Positions 53,468-62,436 of a DNA stretch of 62,496 nt are shown here, piece after piece. The position numbers were made by a program, and so were the translations under genes. The stretch spans positions 1 to 62,496 of the forward strand of contig CAVIWF010000010.1 in NCBI GenBank assembly GCA_963646285.1. The letters are read 5' to 3'. Source of the DNA: CAKUFA01 sp963646285. Its GTDB lineage: Bacteria; Bacillota; Clostridia; Christensenellales; Aristaeellaceae. The stretch's first letter is position 1, and each line of letters starts with the position of its first letter. The notes beneath the pieces were generated by a model. It ran no database searches. It was given only the letters and a program-made list of their open reading frames with translations, and was not told where the DNA came from.

Positions 53468-54639
53468 GCAGCTTCGCCTCCCTTCGTCAGCTGAAGGCTT
53501 CTTTCAATGCGGCGATTGCGAATGCGCTGCGCATTCTGCTTGATGAAGAGTACAAAGCCGCAGCTGTAAATAATCACAGCAGAGATAAAGTCGGAAATCT
53601 GGGAACAATACATGGTCTTATCCACATAGGCGCCGCCGCTGGTAATATGCTGGATGAAGAAAGCGGAGAAAATGGATCCTATGGGATGCAGGCCGCCCAG
53701 GAAAGCTGCCGCAATGCCGTTAAAGCCCATGGCAGGCACGGAAGCCTGGGTGCAGCTCCACTCTTCATAGCCCGTCAGGTACAGCATGCCTGCGCCGATG
53801 CCAGCCAGGGCACCAGCAATGGCCATGGTCAGAATGATGTTCCGCTTTTCCCGCATACCGCAATACTTGGCGGCATTCTTGTTCAGACCCGTGGCCTTCA
53901 GTTCGTAGCCAAACTTGGTCTTGCTCAGCACCACCCACACCAGCACGGCAAAGAGAATGGCCAGCGGGATGGCAAGGGTCACGTACTTGTTGCCCGGGAA
54001 CAGCTTAGTCAGCCCAAGGCTGGGCAGCACGGAAGCTGCGGCATTTTCCTTGATCTTCAGAGTGTAAGGACTTGCCGGATCCTTCACCAAGGCCAGCAGA
54101 CTGTTCACTGCATACAAGCCGATCCAGTTCAGCATGATGCAGGAAATCACCTCATTCACATGCCGATAAGCCTTCAGAATGCCGGAGATCGCACCCCACA
54201 CAGCACCTGCTACGGCTGCTGCCAGCAGGCACACATACCAGGGAAGCTGAAGACCCAGTGCCAGGTACAGGCTTGCGCCTGCGCCCACCACGAACTGGCC
54301 TGCGGCACCGATGTTAAACAGACCCACCTTGTAGGCAAAGAGCACAGACAGGCTGCACATCAGCAGGGGCGCCGTCTTCACCAGGGTGTTGCCCAGGTTT
54401 TTCACCCGGCTGGCATGGTTGCTGAACTTGAAGAAGTTCTTGATAATGGCCATAATGGCTTCCCATGCGTAGAGGCTGCCGGTTTCCGGGTTGGTGCCCG
54501 GCTGAATGATCAGCAGCACGATGAAGCCCAGCACCAAGCCGAACAATACGCAGAAGAGCGAAGCCATCAGCGTTTGCACAGCAGGCTGCGCAAAAAACGG
54601 CGTGCGGTTTTTCTTTTTCGTTGCTTCCATACCCATCAA
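53464..54639 (-). CDS. Nucleoside/BMP-type ABC transporter permease (first, YufP-like)
   Basis: The protein has 391 residues, a cytosolic N-terminal stretch of about 20 residues, then eight to ten hydrophobic helices. VKTAPLLMCSLSVLFAYKVGLFNIGAAGQ and ELKATGLNKNAAKYCGMREKRNI are the expected BPD_transp_2 landmarks of YufP. The longer N-terminal half compared with YufQ is typical. It overlaps the ATPase gene by 4 nt upstream and the second permease by 4 nt downstream. Confidence 0.9.
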   Translation of the reverse strand: MMGMEATKKKNRTPFFAQPAVQTLMASLFCVLFGLVLGFIVLLIIQPGTNPETGSLYAWEAIMAIIKNFFKFSNHASRVKNLGNTLVKTAPLLMCSLSVLFAYKVGLFNIGAAGQFVVGAGASLYLALGLQLPWYVCLLAAAVAGAVWGAISGILKAYRHVNEVISCIMLNWIGLYAVNSLLALVKDPASPYTLKIKENAAASVLPSLGLTKLFPGNKYVTLAIPLAILFAVLVWVVLSKTKFGYELKATGLNKNAAKYCGMREKRNIILTMAIAGALAGIGAGMLYLTGYEEWSCTQASVPAMGFNGIAAAFLGGLHPIGSIFSAFFIQHITSGGAYVDKTMYCSQISDFISAVIIYSCGFVLFIKQNAQRIRNRRIERSLQLTKGGEAA

Positions 54640-56177
54640 TGCTCCTTCCTGCTGTCTCTCTTGGCGCCTGCCATGTACAGGCCAAGCTCCTCGGCTGTGG
54701 TCTTTTTCGGATCCAGCTCGCCGACGATTTCGCCTTCATACATGACCAGAATACGGTCGGACACGTCCAGCACCTCATCCATTTCCAGAGACACCAGCAG
54801 CACGGCCTTGCCCGCATTCCGCTGAGCTACGATCTGTTTATGGATGTACTCGATGGCACCCACGTCCAAGCCGCGGGTAGGCTGCACAGCAATCAACAGC
54901 TTGGGATCCTTGTCAATTTCCCGGGCAACAATGGCCTTTTGCTGGTTGCCGCCGGACATGCTGCGGGTATTGGTCAAGGGACCCTGACTGGAGCGGATGT
55001 CATACTGGTCAATCAGCCGCTCCGCATAGCTGCGAATGTTCTTGCGACGCAGGAAGCCGGAATGGGTGAACTCCTGCTCCCAGTACCGCTGAAGCACAAT
55101 ATTATCTTCCAAGGAATAGTCCAGCACCAGACCATGCTTGTGCCGGTCCTCAGGAATATGGCTCATGCCCATGGCGTTCCTTGCCCGAATGGGCATGCGG
55201 GTAATGTCCTTGCCTGCAAAGTTAATTTTGCCGGACACCAGCGGTTCCAGCCCCGTCAGGCCATAGACAAATTCCGTCTGTCCGTTGCCGTCAATGCCTG
55301 CAATGCAGACAATCTCTCCCCCACGCACCTTCAGGGATACATCCCGTACGGCGTTGTTCTTGTGCACCTTGGACGCTACGGTCATGTGCTCAATATCCAG
55401 AATCACGTTCCCCACCGGGCACTCTTCCTTGTGCACATGGAATTCCACATTGCGTCCCACCATCATGGCGGAAAGCTCGGCTTCGGTTGTATCCTTGGTT
55501 TCCACTGTGCCGATGCATTTGCCCTTACGAAGCACCGTGCACCGGTCGCTGACCGCCATGATTTCCTTCAGCTTATGGGAGATGAACAGAATGGACTTGC
55601 CCTCGGCTGCCAGGTTCCGCATGATTTCCATCAGGTCGTCAATTTCCTGAGGGGTCAGCACGGCAGTAGGCTCGTCAAAAATCAGGATTTCGTTATCCCG
55701 ATAAAGCATCTTGAGGATTTCCGTACGCTGCTGCATGCCAACCGTAATGTCCTCTACAATGGCATCCGGATCCACCTGCAGGCCGTAGCGTTCGGACAGC
55801 TGAAGCACCTTTTCCCGGGCTTCCTTCTTCTTCAAAAAGCCCAGCTTACTGGTCGGCTCCACACCCATGATAATGTTATCCAGCACGGAGAAGCATTCCA
55901 CCAGTTTGAAGTGCTGATGCACCATGCCAATGCCCAGCGCATTCGCATCGTTCGGATCCTTGATGGATACTTCTTTTCCATCCTTTTTGATGATGCCCTC
56001 TTCAGGCTGATACAGGCCGAAAAGCACGCTCATCAGCGTAGACTTGCCTGCGCCGTTTTCGCCAAGCAGAGCATGAATTTCGCCCTTGCGCAGCTGCAAG
56101 GTAATGTTGTCATTGGCCACAATGCCCGGGAATTTCTTTGTGATATGGAGCATTTCAATGGCGTACTGGTTTTCCAA
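54636..56177 (-). CDS. Nucleoside/BMP-type ABC transporter ATP-binding protein (two ATPase halves)
   Basis: The protein has 513 residues with two ATPase domains in tandem: the first with GENGAGKST and ITVGMQQRTEILKMLYRDNEILIFDEPTAVLT, the second (from about residue 255) with degenerate motifs (IDGNGQTE) and SMSGGNQQKAIVAREID. This is the YufO/NupA/RbsA layout. The start is a TTG at 56177 (MENQYAIEMLHITKKF) with GGGAGG 8 nt before it; the frame to 56363 has no ribosome site. A 13-bp hairpin at 56276-56320 separates it from the binding-protein gene upstream. Confidence 0.9.
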   Translation of the reverse strand: MENQYAIEMLHITKKFPGIVANDNITLQLRKGEIHALLGENGAGKSTLMSVLFGLYQPEEGIIKKDGKEVSIKDPNDANALGIGMVHQHFKLVECFSVLDNIIMGVEPTSKLGFLKKKEAREKVLQLSERYGLQVDPDAIVEDITVGMQQRTEILKMLYRDNEILIFDEPTAVLTPQEIDDLMEIMRNLAAEGKSILFISHKLKEIMAVSDRCTVLRKGKCIGTVETKDTTEAELSAMMVGRNVEFHVHKEECPVGNVILDIEHMTVASKVHKNNAVRDVSLKVRGGEIVCIAGIDGNGQTEFVYGLTGLEPLVSGKINFAGKDITRMPIRARNAMGMSHIPEDRHKHGLVLDYSLEDNIVLQRYWEQEFTHSGFLRRKNIRSYAERLIDQYDIRSSQGPLTNTRSMSGGNQQKAIVAREIDKDPKLLIAVQPTRGLDVGAIEYIHKQIVAQRNAGKAVLLVSLEMDEVLDVSDRILVMYEGEIVGELDPKKTTAEELGLYMAGAKRDSRKEH

Positions 56178-56275
56178 AAAGCATACCTCCCAACTGGTGA
56201 TCCGCTGCAGCGGTTTTCGGGCTTCTCCCTGCCCTTGCGAAGGATCAGCCCCCAATGGAGCCGGATACATTTTTC

Positions 56276-56320
56276 TGACAAGAGCCCCCGCTTCCGTAGG
56301 GGAAACAGGGGCTCTTGTCA
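56276..56320 (-). other. 13-bp intergenic stem-loop between bmp and the ABC ATPase gene
   Basis: TGACAAGAGCCCC pairs with GGGGCTCTTGTCA. On the minus strand it lies just after the bmp stop and is followed by AGAAAAATG with no U tract. It is more likely an mRNA-end stabiliser or partial terminator that lets bmp be made in excess than a full terminator. Confidence 0.65.
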
Positions 56321-56366
56321 AAAGCCCCGAGAGGAAGGCGAACCTTCCCCCCGGAGAAATCATGGT

Positions 56367-57476
56367 TTACTTGATGTTGCCCAGGTCGTTCACAGTGATG
56401 GCGGACACAGCAGGCATAGCGGTGGTGTCGTTGGACACGGTCACAGTGCCGTTGAACATGTCAGCAACCAGCTTGTTGTAGTCTTCCTGCGTGAAGGTAT
56501 CGCACCATGCGGTGGTCTCAGGCAGGCCAACATAGTTCAGGCTTGCATCGTCAGCAGAAACCAGACCCAGGGTCTCAACCTTGCCGCCGTAGTTGGCGAA
56601 GTTGCCAGCCAGGGTTTCAGCCAGCAGCTTGTTCACGGTTGCGCCCAAGCCCTTCATAGCGCTGGTCACGGTCATGCCTGCGCCATAGGTGCCGTCGATC
56701 TGAGCGGACTGGTCAACGTCAACGCCGATAACCTTTGCGCCTTCTACCTTAGCGGCAGCTTCAGCAGCAGAGGTGTAGATGCCGCCGCCGCAGGCGAACA
56801 CAACATCCACGCCCAAGGTCTGATACCAGGTATCCATCACAGCGGTCACGTCAGCGTCGCCATAGAACTGGTTGCCGTAGCCGTATTCCACAACCACGTC
56901 GGTCAGACCCAGTTCAGCAGCAGCAGCGTCAACGCCCTGCACGAAGCCGTAGCCGTAACGGATTACAGCGGGAACAGCCATGCCGCCCAGGAAGCCGGGA
57001 TGACGATAGCCCATCTTCACAGCAGCGTAGCCAGCCATGTAACCGCACAGTTCTTCCTGATACACAGCGCAGTACACGTTGCTGCTCAGGGTCACGCCCT
57101 CGCCCAGGTCGCCCTCGCTCACGTCCAGAGCGATGAAGCTTACTTCAGGATACAGATCCTGCACTTCAGCGATGGTGCCGCCGAAAGCATAGCCGGGCAT
57201 GACGATGACATTGTAGCCATCTTCCACGGCAGTTTCTACCATGGCAACACGCTCAGCAGTGGAGTCGCCATTGGGCTTGTAATACTTGAAGTCAACACCG
57301 TTGGCCTCAGCAAAAGCCTTGCAGGCTTCATAGGTGGTCTGGTTGAAGGACTGGTCAGTGATGTCGCCATAGTCAGTGATCATTGCGACACGGTAGGTGG
57401 TCTCATCGGCAGCAGCAAAAGAAATTGCGCACAGTGCCATAGAGACAACAAGCAGCAACGAGATGAGCTTCTTCAT
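56367..57476 (-). CDS. BMP-family ABC transporter substrate-binding protein, non-lipidated
   Basis: The protein has 369 residues. A signal peptide (LISLLLVVSMALCAISFAAA) ends in an AxA-like site; its single Cys is preceded by Leu, so it is not a lipobox. The mature part matches BMP/Med/PnrA proteins that bind nucleosides: VAMITDYGDITDQSFNQTTYEACKA, ALDVSEGDLGEGVTL, and a VVFACGGGIYTSAAEAA segment. It captures substrate for the ATPase and permeases downstream. A likely -10 (TATAAT, 57526-57521) precedes it. The 207-nt leader shows no purine riboswitch that I can recognise. Confidence 0.9.
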   Translation of the reverse strand: MKKLISLLLVVSMALCAISFAAADETTYRVAMITDYGDITDQSFNQTTYEACKAFAEANGVDFKYYKPNGDSTAERVAMVETAVEDGYNVIVMPGYAFGGTIAEVQDLYPEVSFIALDVSEGDLGEGVTLSSNVYCAVYQEELCGYMAGYAAVKMGYRHPGFLGGMAVPAVIRYGYGFVQGVDAAAAELGLTDVVVEYGYGNQFYGDADVTAVMDTWYQTLGVDVVFACGGGIYTSAAEAAAKVEGAKVIGVDVDQSAQIDGTYGAGMTVTSAMKGLGATVNKLLAETLAGNFANYGGKVETLGLVSADDASLNYVGLPETTAWCDTFTQEDYNKLVADMFNGTVTVSNDTTAMPAVSAITVNDLGNIK

Positions 57477-57520
57477 ATTCTGGTCTCCTCTCTAATCTGA
57501 GCATTCCCTGCTCTTGCTTT

Positions 57521-57549
57521 ATTATATCAATCTTTTCCGTATTTGAAAA
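57521..57549 (-). promoter_or_regulatory. Promoter for the BMP-type operon
   Basis: On the minus strand a perfect TATAAT (57526-57521) lies 17 nt after TTTTCA (57549-57544). The -35 is weak, so regulation by an activator is possible. Confidence 0.55.
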
Positions 57550-57683
57550 GGGTTTTACGCAAAAAATATTCGCTTTTTGCAACGTCTTTTGTAAAAATGC
57601 GAACGATAGCATCTTTCAAAAGACATGTTTTTCGACAAAACCTCTTCTTTTATTGCTTTTTGATGATGAACGTTCGGATATTT

Positions 57684-58562
57684 TCACTCCTCTGCGGACA
57701 GCTTGGAGAAGCCTTCCCCCAAAGCCTCGTGAGCTTCGGTAATGAACATGAAAGCGTTTTCGTCCTCGGCATGAACGATTTCCTTCAGCCGGGGAATTTC
57801 CTGCCGGCTGAGCACACAAAGCACCACGGGGCGCTCCTGCTTGGAATAGCCGCCCCGGGCCCGCAGCTGGGTTACGCCCCGATCCATGTCCTTGATAATG
57901 CTCTCCGACACCTTTTCCCACGCTTCCGTCATGATGAAGCACGCCTTGTTGGAAGTAAGGCCTGCCAGCACCACGTCAATCACCTTACCGGAAACGTAAA
58001 TGCAGATCAGCGCATACAAGCCTTCCCCGGAACCGATGATGAAGAAAGCCGCAATGACCACGCAGAAATCCAGCATGAACAGGAACATGCCCACGCTGAG
58101 GAAGGGCATCTTTCGGTGAACGATTTTGGCCAGCATGTCAGTGCCGCCAGTGGTGGCGCCACCCCGCATGATCAGCCCCAGACCAATGCCCATCATTACG
58201 CCGCCGAAAAGGGTACCCAGCAGGGGATCCGTTGTCAGTGGCTGAAACTGCAGCAGGTCAATGGACAAGGAAAACAAAACCGTCGCCCCCAGGGAGCGCA
58301 GGAAAAAAACCCGTCCCATGGTCTTAAAGCCCAGCAGGAACAGGGGGACGTTCATGATCAGGCTGACCAAACCTACCGGCCACCCTGCCAGAAAGTTCAG
58401 GATGGTAGCAATACCGGTCAATCCGCCCGGGGCGATGTTGTTGGGTACCAAGAAAAGTGAATAGGACGCACCGCCGATCAGGCATCCCAGGAGAATCTGC
58501 CCATAGGAAAGAATCATTTCACCCGTACGGTTCTTTAGCTTCAGCTTCTGCTTCAAATCCAT
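57684..58562 (-). CDS. YitT-family membrane protein (DUF161/DUF2179)
   Basis: The protein has 292 residues. About five to six membrane helices cover residues 15-200, including ILLGCLIGGASYSLFLVPNNIAPGGLTGIA, which is the recognised YitT N-terminal motif. A C-terminal DUF2179 domain (about 205-290, MTEAWEKVSESIIKDMDRGVTQLRARGGY) follows, probably cytosolic. The function is unknown; YitT relatives have been proposed as transporters. It is monocistronic on the minus strand with no obvious link to its neighbours. Confidence 0.88.
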   Translation of the reverse strand: MDLKQKLKLKNRTGEMILSYGQILLGCLIGGASYSLFLVPNNIAPGGLTGIATILNFLAGWPVGLVSLIMNVPLFLLGFKTMGRVFFLRSLGATVLFSLSIDLLQFQPLTTDPLLGTLFGGVMMGIGLGLIMRGGATTGGTDMLAKIVHRKMPFLSVGMFLFMLDFCVVIAAFFIIGSGEGLYALICIYVSGKVIDVVLAGLTSNKACFIMTEAWEKVSESIIKDMDRGVTQLRARGGYSKQERPVVLCVLSRQEIPRLKEIVHAEDENAFMFITEAHEALGEGFSKLSAEE

Positions 58563-58665
58563 TTAGCGGTGCCTCCACAATCAAACTATCCTCTTCATCA
58601 AAGAAGAACGCTGCTTCTATCTTGTCACAGCCACGGAAAACTGTCAACCCCTTGGGCAAAAGAAA

Positions 58666-58699
58666 AAGCAGCTCCAACGCCTGCGCATCGGAGCCGCTT
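58666..58699 (-). terminator. Terminator of the rhaBAD operon
   Basis: AAGCAGCTCC pairs with GGAGCCGCTT (one mismatch). On the minus strand the stem is followed by TTTTTCTTTT, just after the rhaD stop. Confidence 0.82.
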
Positions 58700-58711
58700 C
58701 CTTATAACATC

Positions 58712-59536
58712 TTAATCCAGGAACTCTTCCTTAATCTTTACGCCGAAATCATGGGCGATGGCACGGAGGCCGTCGTCCGTAATCGTCTGACGAATGCCCT
58801 GTCCGCAGCTCATGGCCAGCACATAAATCTGCGCTGCCTTCTCAATGGTGTGCATGAGACCGAAGGTGGTATCAAAGTCAGGGCCGGAAACAAACAGGCC
58901 ATGATGTGCCCACACAGCGGCATCGTATTCCTTCATCTTTTCGCAGGTGGCCATGGCGATTTCCGCACCGCCGGGTACCATCCACGGCACCACGCCTACG
59001 CCGCCGGGGAACACCACCGGGCACTCCGTTGCGCTCTGCCACAGCACACGGCTGAAATCCCGATCCGTCAGGGGCAGCACGTAGGTCAGGGCAATCAGGT
59101 TGGGGGTATGGGCATGGTAAATCACCCGGCATGCGCCATTGGTGGCGGCACAGCGGACAGAGTGATTCATGAAGTGGGTGGGGAATTCGCTGGTGGGACG
59201 GCCGCCGTTTACCAGACCCCACACGATCCGCCAGCTGTCGCCCTTGTCGTTGATTTCCACCACGCACAGGCTGTCTTCCGGGTCAATATCCACATTGCGG
59301 AAGAACTTGCCGCTGCCGGTGGCAATGAAGTACTCCCCTGCCAGGTTTGCGCCGGTGACGCCCATGTTCACCCATTCGCCGGGCTTATCATTGAAGAAGG
59401 TGCGCATGGAATCCACTTCGCTCTTGGTCAGGCGATAGGTCAGGTTACCGCCGTTCCGTTCATGCCATCCCTGATCCCAGCCATCACGGCAGGTGCGGAT
59501 GTAGTGCTTCATAATGGGCAAATCAGTCATAGCCAT
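58712..59536 (-). CDS. rhaD: Rhamnulose-1-phosphate aldolase
   Basis: The protein has 274 residues, the standard length. The class II aldolase landmarks are NGGNLTYRL near the start, the zinc His pair in IYHAHTPNL and a third His in WAHHGLF; the acidic residue EFP-T near residue 115 fits the catalytic Glu region. It splits rhamnulose 1-phosphate into dihydroxyacetone phosphate and L-lactaldehyde. It follows rhaA by 38 nt and closes the rhaB-rhaA-rhaD operon. Confidence 0.94.
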   Translation of the reverse strand: MAMTDLPIMKHYIRTCRDGWDQGWHERNGGNLTYRLTKSEVDSMRTFFNDKPGEWVNMGVTGANLAGEYFIATGSGKFFRNVDIDPEDSLCVVEINDKGDSWRIVWGLVNGGRPTSEFPTHFMNHSVRCAATNGACRVIYHAHTPNLIALTYVLPLTDRDFSRVLWQSATECPVVFPGGVGVVPWMVPGGAEIAMATCEKMKEYDAAVWAHHGLFVSGPDFDTTFGLMHTIEKAAQIYVLAMSCGQGIRQTITDDGLRAIAHDFGVKIKEEFLD

Positions 59537-59574
59537 AATGTTTCCTCCTCAAATGGTGCGCTTCTGTCAGGCTG

Positions 59575-60840
59575 TTACACCCGCTTCAGCTGCACATCCT
59601 TTTCATATTCGGTAACCTTGTCGAACCATGCGCCGTCTTCCGGCACATTGCAGCGGCGGCAGTATTCATTCCACACCTCGCCGAAAGGCATGGTCTTCAA
59701 GTCCTCCTGCCGCACCATCAATTCCGTAAAGCGGCCAGTGTCCTGCAGCTCCTTCATGGCATCCGTGGGCGTCAGCAGGGCCATAAGCAGTGCCTTCTGC
59801 ACATTGCGGAAGCCTGTAACCCAGGCGCTGACACGGTTAATGGAGGCATCGAAGAAGTCCAGCGCCATGTGCACCCGGCCATCCAGTCCGCCGCAGCGCA
59901 CGATTTCCTTGGCGATTTCCTTGGTTTCGTCATCCAGCAGCACCACATGGTCGCTGTCCCAGCGGACAGGGCGGGTGATGTGCAGTGCCAGCTCCGGGAA
60001 GAAGGTCAGCAGAGACGGAATCTTGTCGCTGACCATTTCCGTGGGATGATAATGGCCATTGTCCATCAAGGGGATGCACTTACCGGGGTTGGCGGCTGCA
60101 TAGCTCAGGGCATACTCTGCGCTGCCAACGGTATAGGCTTCCACACCGATGCCGAACACCTTGGACTCCACGCAGGGCTTGACCTTGTTGAAGTCGAAAG
60201 GCTCGGACAGGATTTCGTCCATGCTTTCCTTATAGCGCATACGAGGACCCATCCGGTCGGCAGGAATGTCCTTGAAGCCATCCCCTGTCCAGATGTTCAT
60301 GATGCAGGGCTGACCCAGTTCCTCTGCCAGATAGCTGCTGATGCGAATGCTGGCCTTGCCATGCTCGATCCAGAAGCGGCGGGTCTTCTCATTGGTGGAT
60401 GCCAGGGTCAGCGGGTCGCACATGGGATGGGAGAAGAAGGTGGGATTGAAGTCGCAGCCCAGGCCACGCTCCTTGCAGTAGTCCACCCACTTTTTGAAGT
60501 GCTTGGGTTCCAGCTTATCCCGATCCACCCAGCCGCCATTTTCTTCATCAAAGATGGCGTAGGAAGCATGGAGGTTCATCTTCTTGGTGCCGGGGGTCAG
60601 GGAAAGCACCATGTCAATATCCGCCATCAGTTCTTCCGGCGTGCGGGCACGGCCGGGGTAGTTGCCGGTTGTCTGGATACCGCCGGTCAAGGGCTTTTCC
60701 GGGTCGGTATCAAAACCACGGACGTCATCGCCCTGCCAGCAGTGCAGGCTGACAGGTGCGTGGCGCAGTTTTTCCATGGCGGCTTCCACATCCACGCCGA
60801 TGGCAGCATAACGTTCCTTTGCATAATCAAATTGGCTCAT
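59575..60840 (-). CDS. rhaA: L-rhamnose isomerase
   Basis: The protein has 421 residues. RYAAIGVDVEAAMEKL, SLHCWQGDDVRGFD, LDFFDASINRVSAWVTGFRNVQKALL and the metal-binding region around MDNGHYHPTE are strongly typical of RhaA, a TIM-barrel isomerase that makes L-rhamnulose from L-rhamnose. The start is the ATG at 60840 (MSQFDYAKE), with AAAGGATG upstream; a second ATG three codons earlier sits too close to that site. It begins 25 nt after rhaB. Confidence 0.95.
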   Translation of the reverse strand: MSQFDYAKERYAAIGVDVEAAMEKLRHAPVSLHCWQGDDVRGFDTDPEKPLTGGIQTTGNYPGRARTPEELMADIDMVLSLTPGTKKMNLHASYAIFDEENGGWVDRDKLEPKHFKKWVDYCKERGLGCDFNPTFFSHPMCDPLTLASTNEKTRRFWIEHGKASIRISSYLAEELGQPCIMNIWTGDGFKDIPADRMGPRMRYKESMDEILSEPFDFNKVKPCVESKVFGIGVEAYTVGSAEYALSYAAANPGKCIPLMDNGHYHPTEMVSDKIPSLLTFFPELALHITRPVRWDSDHVVLLDDETKEIAKEIVRCGGLDGRVHMALDFFDASINRVSAWVTGFRNVQKALLMALLTPTDAMKELQDTGRFTELMVRQEDLKTMPFGEVWNEYCRRCNVPEDGAWFDKVTEYEKDVQLKRV

Positions 60841-60865
60841 TGGGTTCATCCTTTCCATTCGTGAT

Positions 60866-62278
60866 TTATAAAGACGGATCAGGTTCATACACTTGGATTG
60901 GGAACGAATCCGGCAGCAATTGGCGGAAGGCTTCCAGCGAAGGCAGCTCTCCGGCTGCAATCATCTGCGCTGCCAGGTTGCCCAGGGCAGTTCCCTCCGT
61001 AGGTCCTGCCAATACGGGAAGGCCGGTCAGCTGGGCTGTCAGCTTATTCAAGGTAACATTCTGGCTGCCGCCGCCTACAATATTGACCGCCGTAAAGCTG
61101 TGACCAATCAGCTGCGCCATCTCCGCAATGCTGTCCCGGTAGCAGGCTGCCAAGCCCAAGGTTACTGCCCGGTAGAGATCGCCCAGGGTTTCCGGCTTGG
61201 GTGCTCCCTGCTCATGAAGGGCAGTCAGCACTTCCTGTTTCATGCTTTCAGGGGCAAGGAAGCGGTTATCCGCCGCATCCACATAAGCTTCGTAGGTGCT
61301 TTCTGCCGCCATGGCCGCCATTTCCGCATAGGAGTAACGATCTCCTTCTTCATGGCGGAGGCATTGCAGCATCCACATGCCCATAATGTTTTTCAGGTAC
61401 CGGGTCGTGTATGCCCAGCCGCCCTCGTTGGTGAATCCTGCAAGGCGGCTTGCATCCGACGTGCAGGGCTCGGTCAATTCTGTGCCCAGCAGGCTCCATG
61501 TGCCGCTGGAAAGAAAAGCCGAACGATCATCCTTCGCCGGCACAGACATATAAGCACTGCCGGTATCATGGGTGGCAGGCAGCACCACCGTAACATCAAA
61601 GCCTACCCGCTCCCGCACCTCCGGCAGCAGATTGCCCAGCAGTGTGCCGGGCAGTGCAATGGGCGTGCAGAAAATCTGCTCCGGCAGCTCTGCCGCCGTC
61701 AGCACTTCCGGCGCCCATGTGTGAGTTGCCGCATCCGCCAGTGCCGTGGTGGATACGTTGGTCCACTCGTGGAGCTTCCTGCCGGTCAGGAGATAATTTA
61801 AGTATTCCGGCACAAGGAGGAAGTCCTGCGCCTGCTGCCTGTATTCCGGATGCTCACGGAATACGGCCATCAGCTGATAAACCGTATTAAAAGGCTGCTT
61901 GGCAATACCTGTCAAACCATAATGCTCACCAAAAGGCAGGCGCCGCTCCAGCAGCGTATCCATGCCGTTTGTCCGCTCATCCCGGTAGGCAACCACAGGG
62001 CCAAGACGATGGCCGTCCTGATCCAGCAGTGCGAAATCCACCGCCCAGGTATCAATCCCCAGGGTTTCCGGTATGCAGCCGGCTTCACGACAGGCCTTCA
62101 GCCCCTCCACCACATGGTGAAACAGGCCATCGATATTCCAGCATAAGTGGCCATCCTGCATGGCGGCGCCATTTTCAAAGCGGTACACCTCTCGGGTGCG
62201 GATGCGGCCATCCTCCAACCAGCCAAGAATGTGCCTCCCACCGGATGCACCGATGTCAATCGCAAGGTGATAGTGCAT
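60866..62278 (-). CDS. rhaB: Rhamnulokinase
   Basis: The protein has 470 residues. An FGGY-type kinase: the N-terminal ATP-binding loop LAIDIGASGGRHI, IDTWAVDFALLD, VLPATHDTGSAYMSVPA (the catalytic Asp region), SSGTWSLLGTE and the C-terminal VNIVGGGSQNVTLNKL. It phosphorylates L-rhamnulose. It is the first gene of the rhaBAD operon; a TATAAT with an extended TG lies at 62328-62323 and a long-arm inverted repeat upstream at 62398-62436. Confidence 0.95.
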   Translation of the reverse strand: MHYHLAIDIGASGGRHILGWLEDGRIRTREVYRFENGAAMQDGHLCWNIDGLFHHVVEGLKACREAGCIPETLGIDTWAVDFALLDQDGHRLGPVVAYRDERTNGMDTLLERRLPFGEHYGLTGIAKQPFNTVYQLMAVFREHPEYRQQAQDFLLVPEYLNYLLTGRKLHEWTNVSTTALADAATHTWAPEVLTAAELPEQIFCTPIALPGTLLGNLLPEVRERVGFDVTVVLPATHDTGSAYMSVPAKDDRSAFLSSGTWSLLGTELTEPCTSDASRLAGFTNEGGWAYTTRYLKNIMGMWMLQCLRHEEGDRYSYAEMAAMAAESTYEAYVDAADNRFLAPESMKQEVLTALHEQGAPKPETLGDLYRAVTLGLAACYRDSIAEMAQLIGHSFTAVNIVGGGSQNVTLNKLTAQLTGLPVLAGPTEGTALGNLAAQMIAAGELPSLEAFRQLLPDSFPIQVYEPDPSL

Positions 62279-62322
62279 GGCATCACGACCTTCTTTTTAT
62301 CCTTAATGGACATTCTTCTACC

Positions 62323-62328
62323 ATTATA
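62323..62328 (-). promoter_or_regulatory. -10 element of the rhaBAD promoter
   Basis: On the minus strand TATAAT (62328-62323) preceded by TGC, an extended -10. The -35 region (TTTCCT at 62351-62346) is poor, typical of activator-dependent sugar operons. Confidence 0.6.
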
Positions 62329-62397
62329 GCATGGATTGCCCCCTGAGGAAAGGTTGTTTCGTCATGAAATTTTCCTTGCGTTTTTGTAACCAATCAC

Positions 62398-62436
62398 GAT
62401 TTCCGTTCACATTTCCTGAATATGGTCACGGAAATC
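62398..62436. promoter_or_regulatory. Inverted repeat upstream of rhaBAD, possible operator
   Basis: GATTTCCGT (62398-62406) and ACGGAAATC (62428-62436) are exact inverted copies separated by 21 bp, some 80-120 bp before the rhaBAD start site. This could be a regulator site for rhamnose control. The remaining bases to 62496 show no gene I can support. Confidence 0.5.

Noticed and set aside
54621..57500. Plus-strand ORF of 959 codons across the BMP operon
   Set aside because: It crosses three real minus-strand genes and two intergenic spaces and matches no family; the codon bias of the real genes keeps the opposite strand open. The same applies to long antisense ORFs at 7738-9336, 18751-21021, 26928-28589 and 46375-48519.
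57477..57683. Purine riboswitch upstream of the BMP-type nucleoside operon
   Set aside because: I looked for the conserved three-way junction and loop sequences and did not find them; the region is simply A+T-rich with a promoter.
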